Assembly: GCA_016795105.1 (NCBI GenBank)
Contig: JAEUIH010000002.1
Location: forward strand, 62,001 to 126,000
DNA from: Planctomyces sp.
GTDB taxonomy: Bacteria; Planctomycetota; Planctomycetia; Planctomycetales; Planctomycetaceae
Direction of reading: 5' to 3'
DNA: 64,000 bases
Within the stretch, counting starts at the first letter, position 1, and the number at the start of each line of letters is the position of its first letter. Below, in pieces: positions 52,346-61,443 of the stretch. The position numbers and the translations under genes were made by a program. The notes below the pieces were generated by a model that was not told the origin of the DNA, made no database searches, and saw nothing but the letters and a program-made list of their open reading frames with translations.

Positions 52346-54244
52346 ATGTCACACACGAACCACAGACCATCGCGGTGCGGTGCACAGAAGGTGCAGCAGG
52401 CATTCGCTCGACTTCGAAGCGTCAGGCTTCGACGGTGGTTCGCTGCTGTTGTGTCCGCCGCCGCACTTGCGGCGCCGACAGGCTGCAGGACTCAGCCCAC
52501 GTGGCGTGAAACTCTGAAGAACGAAACTTCTCAGATTGACTCCATCGAACGAAGAATTGAGTCTCCTTCGGTTGAGATCCATACGGTGGCGCTTTCATCG
52601 GCACCTGTGACAATTCGTGATCGGGTACAACTGGAATCACTTCAATACAGAGAAGTTACACTCGCAGAAGTGCTGGCGACCGCGATGGAGAATTCGGAAG
52701 TCCTCCGAGAACTCGGCGGTGTCGTTCTGCGGAATCCGGACACGATACAGACAGAGTATGTCAACGGTATTCGGACGACAGATCCTCGCTACAGTAAGGA
52801 AGCAGCATTAAGCGCCTTCGACGCACAACTTGCTGCAACGGCATACTTCAACAATCGCGATCAGACGTTTAATAACCCCTTCTTCGCAGGGGGGACAAAT
52901 ACATTTCAACAGGACCTGAATGATTACACTGTGGAGCTGAGCAAACGCACTGCAACTGGTTCCCGGCTTGCTCTCCGCAGTGTCACGAACTACGACGCTA
53001 ACAACGCTCCCAGCAATACGTATCGTTCAGCGTGGGACTCATTTGTTGAAGGCGAGGTGCGTCAGCCATTATTCCAGGGTGGGGGTGTCGAGTTCAATCG
53101 AATCGCGGGGCCTGGGGCAACTCCCGGCGTCTACAACGGGCTGCTGATCGCACGCGTTAATGAAGATATCTCTCAGACGGACTTTGAAATCGCAGTTCGT
53201 GACTACGTAAGCAACGTCGTAAACTGTTACTGGGATCTCTATTTCGCGTATAGAGATCTTGACGCCAGAACTCATGCCATGAACCGATCACTGGAGGCCT
53301 GGAACAGACTGCAGGCTCTTGCGGAAAATGACATCGAATCTGCTGCGCGGGTTGCACTCGCTCGAGAACAGTACTTTCGATTCAAATCCGATGTTGATGA
53401 TGCGATCACCGGACGGGTCGTTCAGGGAACACAAAATCGGAACGGAAGTACCGGAGGAACTCTGCGAGCCTCCAGCGGAGTTCAGGTCGCCGAAAGAAGA
53501 CTCCGTCTGTTGATCGGCATGCCCATCAACGATTCCGAGATGCTTCGTCCTGCCGAAGAACCGTGTGAAGCCGATATTCAGTTTCACTGGGATGCCATCA
53601 TGCATGAAGCTCTCTCGCAACGTCCGGAACTGAAGAAGCAGCAGCTCAATATCCATAAACGGCAGATGGAGCTGCTGGCGGCAAGGAACTTCATCAATCC
53701 GCGACTTGATACCGTGGGCCGCTATCGGTTTCGAGGCTTTGGTGATGATCTGATCGCCGACGGCTCTCAAACGTCAGCGTTGAGAGATCTCTCCGGCGGT
53801 GACCTTCAGGAATGGTATGTGGGGCTTGAATACACAGTGCCGCTCGGGTATCGCAAAGGCCATCTGGCACTGGCAAATGCCGAAATCGCACTGTCACGAG
53901 AACGAGCATTGCAGCGAGAACAGGAACGTGAAGTGATTCATGACCTGAGCAATGCAGTGTCTGATGCTGCTCGCGCTTACGAGAACTGCCAGAACAGCTG
54001 GAATCGTCTGGATGCCGCGAACGAAGTGTTAAAAGCTTACCAGGTTCAGGAAGAAAACGGTCGCGATATCGACATCGATCGAATGCTCGATGCACAACGT
54101 CGCGTTGTCGAAGCCGAGATCCGATATTTTCAGGCACGCACAGAATATGCAATCGCCCTGAAAAATGTACATCTCGAAAAAGGAAGCCTGATGTCCCACA
54201 ACGGTGTCAGTGTCTTTGAAGGGACCATCCCGTTTAACGGCTAG
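52346..54244 (+). CDS. TolC-family outer-membrane channel lipoprotein
   Basis: 632 aa. The ATG has AGGA 6 nt upstream. An arginine-rich N-terminus (RSVRLRRW) leads into a hydrophobic segment ending in a lipobox-like APTGC near residue 47, so it is a lipoprotein. Two OEP repeats follow: the first from about 200 (DISQTDFEIAVRDYVSNVVN) and the second from about 400 (ALSQRPELKKQQLNIHKRQM). Long helices such as AEIALSRERALQREQEREVI alternate with beta strands (YTVELSKRTATGSRLALRSV). It should form the outer-membrane channel for the divergent HlyD/M50 operon. The stop codon lies in the left arm of an inverted repeat. Confidence 0.9.
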   Translation: MSHTNHRPSRCGAQKVQQAFARLRSVRLRRWFAAVVSAAALAAPTGCRTQPTWRETLKNETSQIDSIERRIESPSVEIHTVALSSAPVTIRDRVQLESLQYREVTLAEVLATAMENSEVLRELGGVVLRNPDTIQTEYVNGIRTTDPRYSKEAALSAFDAQLAATAYFNNRDQTFNNPFFAGGTNTFQQDLNDYTVELSKRTATGSRLALRSVTNYDANNAPSNTYRSAWDSFVEGEVRQPLFQGGGVEFNRIAGPGATPGVYNGLLIARVNEDISQTDFEIAVRDYVSNVVNCYWDLYFAYRDLDARTHAMNRSLEAWNRLQALAENDIESAARVALAREQYFRFKSDVDDAITGRVVQGTQNRNGSTGGTLRASSGVQVAERRLRLLIGMPINDSEMLRPAEEPCEADIQFHWDAIMHEALSQRPELKKQQLNIHKRQMELLAARNFINPRLDTVGRYRFRGFGDDLIADGSQTSALRDLSGGDLQEWYVGLEYTVPLGYRKGHLALANAEIALSRERALQREQEREVIHDLSNAVSDAARAYENCQNSWNRLDAANEVLKAYQVQEENGRDIDIDRMLDAQRRVVEAEIRYFQARTEYAIALKNVHLEKGSLMSHNGVSVFEGTIPFNG

Positions 54245-54403
54245 CCGCAGGCGCAGGAGTGCGTGCTGGTTCGAGTGTAGGTGTGCGCGAAGTTCTGAGC
54301 GCAGATGTGCGCGATGTTTTGAGCGCAGATGTGCGCGCCGGATTGACCGCAGTTGCTGACGATGGTGGGAGAGTTCTCCGACGCCTGCGGCTCGCCGTTA
54401 AAC
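54232..54403. repeat. Foldback element: 22-bp inverted repeat enclosing 24-nt hairpin units
   Basis: The left arm GTTTAACGGCTAGCCGCAGGCG (54232-54253, split here as GTTTAACGGCTAGCC and GCAGGCG) matches the right arm (54382-54403) in inverse orientation at 21 of 22 positions. The left arm contains the TolC gene's last sense codons and its TAG. The 128-bp centre holds two 24-nt direct repeats (54283-54306, 54307-54330) and a partial third. Each has TGCGC pairing with GCGCA. It lies between convergent genes. It could be a MITE-like element or a large termination/processing hairpin. Confidence 0.75.
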
Positions 54404-54424
54404 TTGTGAACGCTGACGACTGTA

Positions 54425-55765
54425 TTACTTCCGAATGCAGTAGATCGAATCAAGTCCGCGCAGAATGATGTTCCCATCGGTGACGGCTGGCGTTGCCCAG
54501 AATGTATCGGCAAGCGAACCTTCGCCGATCACTTCAAACTCGGGACCAGTCCTGACCACACACGACTTTCCGTTTTCATCCACCAGCAGCAACAACTCGC
54601 CTACCAGAATCGGACTTGCTGCGACCAGTTCCATTGATGGCAGTCGCGTTTGATACAGGCGCTCGCCCGATGCAGCGCTGAAACACTTGAGAATATTGCT
54701 GTCGGTCGTATAAACAAATTTCCCTGACGAGACCGGTGATGCCATTCCGGGTCCCTGTCGTTCCTGAAGCCACGCGCACCTTTCAAACGAAGCGTTTTCC
54801 TTTTCAGGCGAAATATCTCCGGATGCCCCGGAGCGGACAGCGAACAGAGGACCTTTTGAAAACGGATCACTGCCGCCGAAATACAGCTGATCACGATCGG
54901 CGCAAGGCGTGCAGGCGGTCGCGGCTTTGACGTTGGATAGGGTCCAGAACTGTTGGCCAGTCGTGGGGTCAAGCGACTCAATCTGTTGACCACCTGAGAT
55001 AATTAGTTCTACGCGACCTGCATTTCGCCATACCAGCGGTGAACTCCATGAAGTCAGATTCTTCGATCTCGAATGATTCCATTTCTCGGAGCCAGTGGAG
55101 CATTCGAAGGCGGTAACTCGAGCAGACTCTTCAGTGAGTTGCTGGCAGAATACGAGTCCTTCATGAATTGCGAGTGAGCTGCCGGTGCCAAAGTTGCTCG
55201 ACGTCTTAAAGACACCCAATTCCTTTGACCAACCCACAGTGCCATCATGAGCAACGCTCGTCAACGTTCCGGTGGCTCCAAAGAACACATAGACTCCCCG
55301 CTCGTCTGCGACTGGTGTTTCTGTCGCCCATGAGTTCGACGGATGAATCGGTAGTTTCGGTTTGCCAGTCGAAAGGGTTCTGTCCCACAGCAGTTGCCCG
55401 TCATGGAGACTCAGGCAGAACAACTTCCATTCAACCTCCACGTCTGGCGGCTTCGCAAACAATGTAACTCCCATACTCTGCGGAGATTTGAGCCCGTCCG
55501 CGAAATTTGCAGGACGCAGATCAATTTCCGATACGGCTCCTGAAACGTAGAGTCGATCTTTCCAGACAACTGGCTGGGACCAGCCTGCCCCTGGGTTCTT
55601 CACTTTCCAGACGACATTCGAGTCCTCAGACCATGAAGTTGCAATGTCCTGAGGAGGGACGACTCCGTTTCCGGCAGAGCCTCGAAATTGAGCTACGTCT
55701 CCTGCGAATGCAGATGAGGCAACGACAAACGCCGAAATGAAGAAACCAAAACAAAGATTGAGCAT
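54425..55765 (-). CDS. Secreted PQQ-type beta-propeller protein
   Basis: 446 aa. The signal peptide is MLNLCFGFFISAFVVASSAFA. The body has PQQ-like propeller repeats, for example VVPPQDIATSWSEDSNVVWK, WSQPVVWKDRLYVSGAVSE, LHDGQLLWDR, CSTGSEKWNHSR and SGKFVYTTDSNILKCFSAAS. It has the size and repeat style of the many planctomycete 'PQQ-binding-like' proteins. Whether it binds PQQ is unclear; the catalytic residues of quinoprotein dehydrogenases are not evident. The ATG has AGGA 7 nt upstream. It converges with the TolC gene across the foldback element. Confidence 0.88.
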   Translation of the reverse strand: MLNLCFGFFISAFVVASSAFAGDVAQFRGSAGNGVVPPQDIATSWSEDSNVVWKVKNPGAGWSQPVVWKDRLYVSGAVSEIDLRPANFADGLKSPQSMGVTLFAKPPDVEVEWKLFCLSLHDGQLLWDRTLSTGKPKLPIHPSNSWATETPVADERGVYVFFGATGTLTSVAHDGTVGWSKELGVFKTSSNFGTGSSLAIHEGLVFCQQLTEESARVTAFECSTGSEKWNHSRSKNLTSWSSPLVWRNAGRVELIISGGQQIESLDPTTGQQFWTLSNVKAATACTPCADRDQLYFGGSDPFSKGPLFAVRSGASGDISPEKENASFERCAWLQERQGPGMASPVSSGKFVYTTDSNILKCFSAASGERLYQTRLPSMELVAASPILVGELLLLVDENGKSCVVRTGPEFEVIGEGSLADTFWATPAVTDGNIILRGLDSIYCIRK

Positions 55766-55928
55766 TCGAAGTCCTCAGGCGGAGTCAGCATATAATCTCG
55801 AAAGGTTATAGGCTGATCTCAGGAAACGTCCACCCTTGTCGACTCTGCTGCACCTTCAACGAACAGCGTGGCCGCTCCGATCGGATTCCTTCCGTTTCAC
55901 AACCGCAATTTATTGGCTCGCATGCCTG

Positions 55929-56174
55929 TCACTGAGGTTGCTGATCTGTCGTTACCGGTGGCACTCGATCTTCGTACCATGCATGGAGCTCGGCCGTATC
56001 TCCGTCGCGCGACACTGGGACGATGCACACCATCCTGAGATTGGGTCGATCTCGAAACCAGTGAGTCAGTGAATCCGACAGGTAGCCAGCGGTCTCTCCA
56101 GCCGGTTCGCCGCGTCCAAGATAAACCCTCACCCAGCCGCCCATATCATTGATGTAGATTTCACAGCGGTTCAT
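55929..56174 (-). CDS. Small unrecognised protein, 81 aa
   Basis: The family is not recognised. It starts MNRCEIYINDMGGWVRVYLG at the ATG at 56174, with AGGGG about 9 nt upstream; the frame is open to 56207. It is soluble with several aromatic residues and no signal or membrane segment. The sequence reads as a compact alpha/beta fold (SLTHWFRDRPNLRMVCIVPV). Neighbours are unrelated. It is short but has coding character and a reasonable ribosome binding site. Confidence 0.5.
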   Translation of the reverse strand: MNRCEIYINDMGGWVRVYLGRGEPAGETAGYLSDSLTHWFRDRPNLRMVCIVPVSRDGDTAELHAWYEDRVPPVTTDQQPQ

Positions 56175-56380
56175 TGTGTTGCCCCTGAGGTGATTCGTTG
56201 AGACCACCCTCGAAAGTGGTCATAAAGAAGTCTTGTTGAAAAATCATCACCGTTTTTGCTCAGTTTTCCTTCCATGATCTTGAGTCACATCGAGGAAACC
56301 GGTAGTTTCCCAAAGAACATCCTTAGTTTCACTTCATTAGTCGGCATGATCCGGAAATATTCAGCGGGTTAAATGAAGAC

Positions 56381-58750
56381 ATGAATGCGTCTGCCAGGTA
56401 CATCGGAATTGTATCGCTGCTGGTGTTGATCGGCGGAGGCGGATGGTGGCTGTTTTCAGCTCCGGCGGTCATTCTAAGCGAAGACAAACAGGTTCGCATC
56501 TGGGAACTGGAACACGCCACGTTCGAGCTGGAAACAAATCTTGGTGGCGCGATTACTTCAGCAATCAAGAAACGAGATGCCGCTGCCATCCAGAAGCGAC
56601 TTCGGGAAGATTTCAAAGCAGCGGTGGTGAATGAGTCTGCATTGAAGCGACGCGAATCGAGGATTTGCACAGAAGATTCGGCCATTACAGAGGCACCGAC
56701 TGAGATCCCAGCGCAGCAATTCGGGGAGTATCTGACGAGTCTGGTGAATTCGTTTGATAAAATCGAATCTGTTGGACTGCGAATCTTATCGATTGATCGC
56801 GACGATCAGCTTTTGAACGACGGTATGAGGCGGTGGACGTTGAAGGTATTGCTGTCTGCCCGCGGTTCAACGGCTGACAAGTTGCCGGTTGAGTTTGAAT
56901 CCACGGCCTTTGTCACGGCTGTGTTTGCTCGTGATGAAGACATCATGTCGACTCCGGTGATCGAAACATGGAGTTCGCGGTCGCTTGTACGCCGTTCACT
57001 GACTCAACGCTTGTTTCGCGATGGAACTGCCGGCTGGGGATTAACAGGCCTGAAACTTCCGGATAACTGGGCTCTTCCCAAAGAGAAATCAAGCACATTG
57101 TGGACGTCTGCCGCCGTCGAAGACTTCGACCTTGACGGTTTCCTGGATCTTGCCCTTCACTGTGCAAACGGCAAGCGATATCTGCTGCGAAATAACAATG
57201 GCGAAGACTTTGAAGATGTCACCCAGGCCGTTGGAATAGAGCCAACCGACAACATTCAGCCGAACATGGTTGTCCAGTGGTTCGACTACGACAACGATGG
57301 AGACCCCGACCTTCTGCTTGGCCCCATGCTGTACCGAAACGAAGGCGGCAAGAGGTTTACCAACCTCCGAGAGATGACAAAAGATGTGCTGCCTGGAGAC
57401 ATGATGTCGGTGTGTGTGGCCGACTATGACCAGGATGGCTGGCTGGACTTCTATGTCCTTCGGGAAGACGGCCCCGGCCAGATCGATTCCGTTGGATTTC
57501 TGAATGACGAAGAATCAGGTCAGGAGAATATACTCGTTAAGAATCGCGAGGGTCGAGGGTTTCTAAAGACGACTGAAATTGCTGGGGTTGCGAATGGGCT
57601 GAGGCGTTCGTTTGCCGGGCTTTGGTTTCACGCCAATGACGACAATCATCCAGACTTGTATGTAGTGAACGACTTCGCATCAAATTCTCTGTACATCAAT
57701 CGTGGTGATGGAACATTTGAAGACATTGCCGAGAAGACTCTGGTTGCGAATTTCGCAAACAGCATGGGGGCCGCAATTGGCGACATTGACAACGACGGCC
57801 GCAGTGAGATTTACGTAGGCAACATGTTTTCCAAGATGGGGCGAAGGATCATCGAACACGTTTCTGCCGCTGACTACCCTCCAGGAGTCTACGAACAGAT
57901 CCGTGGTGCATGTGCCGGGAATCAATTGTACCGACTGAGTGCTGACGGAACGAAATACGAAGAGTACAGCGAAAAGGCTGGAGTCAACGCTGTTGGCTGG
58001 GCATATGCTCCTGCCATGGTTGACTTTGATTCTGACGGGAGACTGGACCTGTATGCGACCGCCGGCTTCATTAGCCGTAGTCGCACCAGGCCCGATGGCT
58101 GAACATGCCTTTGGAGGGCTGTCGTGTCACAGCCCATGGACCGGTGTTGCACCATTGAAGCCAAGGGCGAAGTCAATGAGGCTGCGGGGGAATTCTGGAC
58201 TGAGAATCCCTTCCAGATGCTCAATAGCGGCGAGAATTTGAGCGCGTACGAACGCAATCGCATGTTTCTGAATTCGGGCGAAGATCAGTTCTTTGAAATT
58301 TCTCATGGGTCAAACACAGACATCGATTCAGATTCGCGAGGCGTGATTGGAGCCGACTTTGATCGCGATGGTGACGAAGATTTGTTGGTCATCAATGCTG
58401 GTGGTGGTCCGTTAAAGCTATTCATCAACGAAATCCCTCAGCAAAACCGCCTGAAGATTCGACTGAAATCTGAATCCAGCGGCAATCGCAGCGGGATCGG
58501 CGCTAAGATCGTAGCCACCATTGGAGGGAAGAGTGTCCACCGGGACTGTTTCGCAAGTGACGGATTTGCGGGACAGAGTCCTCCGGAAGTCCTGATTGGT
58601 ATGGGCGATGCTGCGAAGGTCGACGTGCTGACAATTACATGGCCAAACGGCAAGGTTTCGGAAATTCGAGACCTTGACGCTAATGCACAACTGCTCATCA
58701 ATGACAGCGGTGAAGTGACACGCACGGAGTTCCGGGCGGCAACTCCCTGA
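56381..58750 (+). CDS. FG-GAP/UnbV (CRTAC1-like) protein with in-frame UGA: candidate selenoprotein
   Basis: Two open stretches (56381-58102 and 58103-58750) are in the same frame, separated only by TGA at 58100-58102. Read through, they give 789 aa with U574. An N-terminal membrane anchor (IVSLLVLIGGGGWWLF) and an NTF2-like region (about 30-200) come first. FG-GAP/VCBS repeats follow with Asp-rich calcium motifs: DFDLDGFLDL, DYDNDGDPDLLL, DYDQDGWLDF, DIDNDGRSEI and DFDSDGRLDL before the UGA, and DFDRDGDEDLLV after it. A C-terminal ASPIC/UnbV domain ends with TITWPNGKVSEIRDL. The UGA context is PDG-U-TCLWRAVVSQP, giving U574-x-C576. A SECIS-like hairpin follows. Alternative: a nonsense mutation (pseudogene). 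Confidence 0.75.
58103..58135 (+). promoter_or_regulatory. Candidate bacterial SECIS element
   Basis: Directly after the TGA (58100-58102) the mRNA can form a perfect 7-bp stem, GGGCTGT (58116-58122) with ACAGCCC (58129-58135), closing a 6-nt loop CGTGTC. The loop begins 20 nt after the TGA and has G as its second base. Both agree with the general bacterial SECIS rules as I recall them (loop 16-37 nt from UGA, a G in the first two loop bases). No U bulge like that of E. coli fdhF is evident. Confidence 0.6.
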
Positions 58751-58858
58751 ACCAGGGAACTCGATGCAGGTCGATTGATGTGGATTGAACGAAATCGGAG
58801 ACGATTGTATTCTCGAGCGTTCAAAATCCCTGTCGATTTCGTCCAGATTTGAGTATTC

Positions 58859-60457
58859 ATGTTGTTTCGAATTACGAACCTGCGAGTTCCGGTTGAGAGG
58901 CCGGAAAGTGAACTGACGGAAATTGTTTCGCAGCGTCTGGGGCTGGGAAGTGGCGAAATCCGGTCCCTGAAAATACTGCGAAAGAGCCTCGATGCGCGTC
59001 AGAGAGACAGTCTCGACTTCGTCTACACGCTGATCATTGACGGCTTTGAACGTGGGCCTGTGAACGTTCGCGGCCGTGATGGTCTGCAGGTTGAGGCATA
59101 TTCCCCCCCGATTTTTGAAGAATTGCCTCGTGGCACGGCGCCGATGCCCTATCGACCTGTGATTGTTGGATCAGGCCCCGCAGGAATTCTGGCCGGATAC
59201 TTCCTCGCACTTCAGGGATATCGGCCGATCATCCTTGAACGAGGAAAGGCGGTCCGAGAGCGTGTTCCTGCGATTCGGTCATTCGATTCCGGCGGTGAAC
59301 ACGACCCGGAGAATAACTATCTGTTTGGTGAAGGCGGAGCCGGTTGCTTCAGCGACGGAAAACTGACCTGTCGCATTACGGGACCCGATGTGGACTGGGT
59401 ACTGGAGCGATTCGTTGAGTGTGGTGGACGCCCATCGCTCGTGTATGAGAATCGGCCCCATCTCGGCAGTAATAAGCTTCCGATGATCTGTCGCAATTTT
59501 CGTCGCAAGACAGAAGCTCTCGGCGGCGAATATCGGTTTGACTGCCGAATGGAGGGGCTCCAGTTTTCCAGCGGCCAGTTGACCGGCATTGAAACCTCAT
59601 CCGGATTTATACAGACTCAACATTGTGTCATTGCGATTGGCCATAGTGCTCGCGACACCTATGAGATGCTCGTGCGAAGCGGACTTCCTCTGCAGCCCAA
59701 GGCGTTTCAACTGGGATTAAGAATTGAACAGCCTCAGGATGTGATCAACCGGCACAAGTACGGCCGCCCGGAATATCTGCAGTTACTGGGCGCTGCGGAC
59801 TATTCACTGGTAGCGAAGGGACAGAGAGATCTGTTCACATTCTGCATGTGTGCCGGTGGCATTGTGATCCCCAGTATCTCCGAACCGAATATGTTCTGTT
59901 CGAATGGTATGAGTAATTCGCGACATGATACGCCCTTTGCAAACAGCGGACTGGTCGTAACGTTGGAGCCGGATCAGTTTGGATCGGATCATCCTCTGGC
60001 AGGAGTGCGGCTGCAGCAGAAATATGAAGCAATTGCCTTCCGGATGACGGGAGGCAACTATCTGGCTCCCGTTCAGCGAGCCCGCGACTTTCTGGCAGAT
60101 CGAACACCCGATCCGAAGGAACAATTGCCGTCGTCGTACCCCCGAGGGACTCAGAGTCATAACCTTGCCGCTGTGCTGCCGCCGCCAATTCTTCAGGCAA
60201 TGAAGGCCGGACTGCCGGTCATGGATCGGCAATGGCGCGGCCAATATCTGCCGGATGCCGTGTTGGTGGGGCCGGAGATGCGAGGAAGTTCGCCGGTGCG
60301 AATTGACCGTGACCGTGTCTCGTGGGAGATACCCGGACTCAAGGGCGTCTATCCGGTTGGGGAAGGAGCCGGTTACGCGGGAGGAATTGTCACTGCGGCC
60401 GTTGATGGTCTGCGAGCTGCAAGAAAAATTGTGTCTGTGTATCGCAGCCCCGACTAG
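58859..60457 (+). CDS. FAD-dependent oxidoreductase, COG2509 type
   Basis: 532 aa. A small N-terminal domain (LRVPVERPESELTEIVSQRL) of about 95 residues precedes the Rossmann FAD site VIVGSGPAGILAGYF at about 101-115 and the acidic end ILERGKAVRERV. Other blocks are FGEGGAGCFSDGKLT, CVIAIGHSARDTYEML and, near the C-terminus, GVYPVGEGAGYAGGIVTAAVDG, the second dinucleotide/FAD block. These identify the COG2509 'FAD-dependent dehydrogenase' family, whose reaction is unknown. It is cytoplasmic. Its TAG stop shares the bases CTAG with the TAG of the convergent diguanylate cyclase gene. Confidence 0.92.
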   Translation: MLFRITNLRVPVERPESELTEIVSQRLGLGSGEIRSLKILRKSLDARQRDSLDFVYTLIIDGFERGPVNVRGRDGLQVEAYSPPIFEELPRGTAPMPYRPVIVGSGPAGILAGYFLALQGYRPIILERGKAVRERVPAIRSFDSGGEHDPENNYLFGEGGAGCFSDGKLTCRITGPDVDWVLERFVECGGRPSLVYENRPHLGSNKLPMICRNFRRKTEALGGEYRFDCRMEGLQFSSGQLTGIETSSGFIQTQHCVIAIGHSARDTYEMLVRSGLPLQPKAFQLGLRIEQPQDVINRHKYGRPEYLQLLGAADYSLVAKGQRDLFTFCMCAGGIVIPSISEPNMFCSNGMSNSRHDTPFANSGLVVTLEPDQFGSDHPLAGVRLQQKYEAIAFRMTGGNYLAPVQRARDFLADRTPDPKEQLPSSYPRGTQSHNLAAVLPPPILQAMKAGLPVMDRQWRGQYLPDAVLVGPEMRGSSPVRIDRDRVSWEIPGLKGVYPVGEGAGYAGGIVTAAVDGLRAARKIVSVYRSPD

Positions 60458-61443
60458 ACGCCATTCGCGACATGCGGCGAGTGCTTCGGGGGAGCCTGTT
60501 GCGAGACAAATGGATCAGCACCGATCTCCGTGGTAAAGGATCGATTTCGTCCGCCCCGTTTCGAGAAATACAGGCACTCATCGGCATAGTTCAGCATTTC
60601 GTCCGGACCTGAAACAAGATCCATATCATGGACAACACAGGCTCCTATTGACAACGTCGGAGCGGGTTGCGGAATCGTCGGGTCGCTTAAAGCTGAACGG
60701 ACTCGACGACGGATGCGATTGATGGGCCCTTCTATTTCTCCGGGGCGGCATCCACAGCAGATCACTGCAAACTCGTCGCCACCGAAACGCGCCACAAAGT
60801 CGTATGATCGCAGACTTCTGCGGAGAACTCGTGCAACTGTCGCAAGGACTCGATCCCCGGCCGCGTGTCCGTGCTTGTCGTTGACATCCTTAAAGTGATC
60901 AACATCAATCAGGATCATGCCAACAGAATACAATCCTCGACTAGCCCTCGCACATTCGGCAACCAGATGAGAATCGAGCGCGGCACGGTTCGGAAGGTCA
61001 GTCACATGGTCATGCTGAGCTTTTTTCAGTGCTCGTTCAAGGCATCGCCAACTGACGAGAACATCGTCTTCGGTGGAGATCGCGACAAGGCGATCGTCAT
61101 GAAAGATCGCCGCTCCATCGATTGACTGGGGCCGTGAAGTCCAGACGCCGATCGGATTTGACTTCGGTTCCGGAAGCAGCATTCTTGCCGTAATGACTGT
61201 TTCAATCGGCATATTCAGCCATCGCCGACGTTCCGCAGCATTCGGTGTATCAATCCGTCGTAAAACGTCGGCCGCTTCAACGACACCAATCGGACACCCT
61301 CGTTCATCTTCGACAATCAGATATGAATACGGCGAGGTTGCATACTGATGAACAAAGTCCGAGATCAGTGTTTTTGCAGAAACGGTGCATGCATTGCATG
61401 GCTTACCAGAGTTCGTTCTGATTTCAGCAGTATTAGAGAGCAT
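60454..61443 (-). CDS. Diguanylate cyclase with CBS-like N-terminal region
   Basis: 329 aa. Residues about 20-155 look like a CBS-pair sensor (SPYSYLIVEDERGCPIGVVE; DGAAIFHDDRLVAISTEDDV). The GGDEF domain (about 165-320) has DHVTDLPNRAALD, the metal Asp block ILIDVDHFKDVNDKHGHAAG, and the intact active site GGDEF in ARFGGDEFAVI. Five residues before it lies RSYD, an intact inhibitory I-site (RxxD). It should make cyclic-di-GMP under product inhibition. The CBS region may bind a nucleotide. There is no membrane segment. The start ATG at 61443 is preceded by about 430 bp without a gene. Confidence 0.92.
   Translation of the reverse strand: MLSNTAEIRTNSGKPCNACTVSAKTLISDFVHQYATSPYSYLIVEDERGCPIGVVEAADVLRRIDTPNAAERRRWLNMPIETVITARMLLPEPKSNPIGVWTSRPQSIDGAAIFHDDRLVAISTEDDVLVSWRCLERALKKAQHDHVTDLPNRAALDSHLVAECARASRGLYSVGMILIDVDHFKDVNDKHGHAAGDRVLATVARVLRRSLRSYDFVARFGGDEFAVICCGCRPGEIEGPINRIRRRVRSALSDPTIPQPAPTLSIGACVVHDMDLVSGPDEMLNYADECLYFSKRGGRNRSFTTEIGADPFVSQQAPPKHSPHVANGV

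Noticed and set aside
58100-58102. Pseudogene or sequencing-error reading of the split FG-GAP/UnbV gene
   Set aside because: There is no frameshift, the downstream half keeps clear domain structure, and a SECIS-like hairpin sits at the right distance. A nonsense mutation cannot be excluded, but selenocysteine explains more of the sequence.
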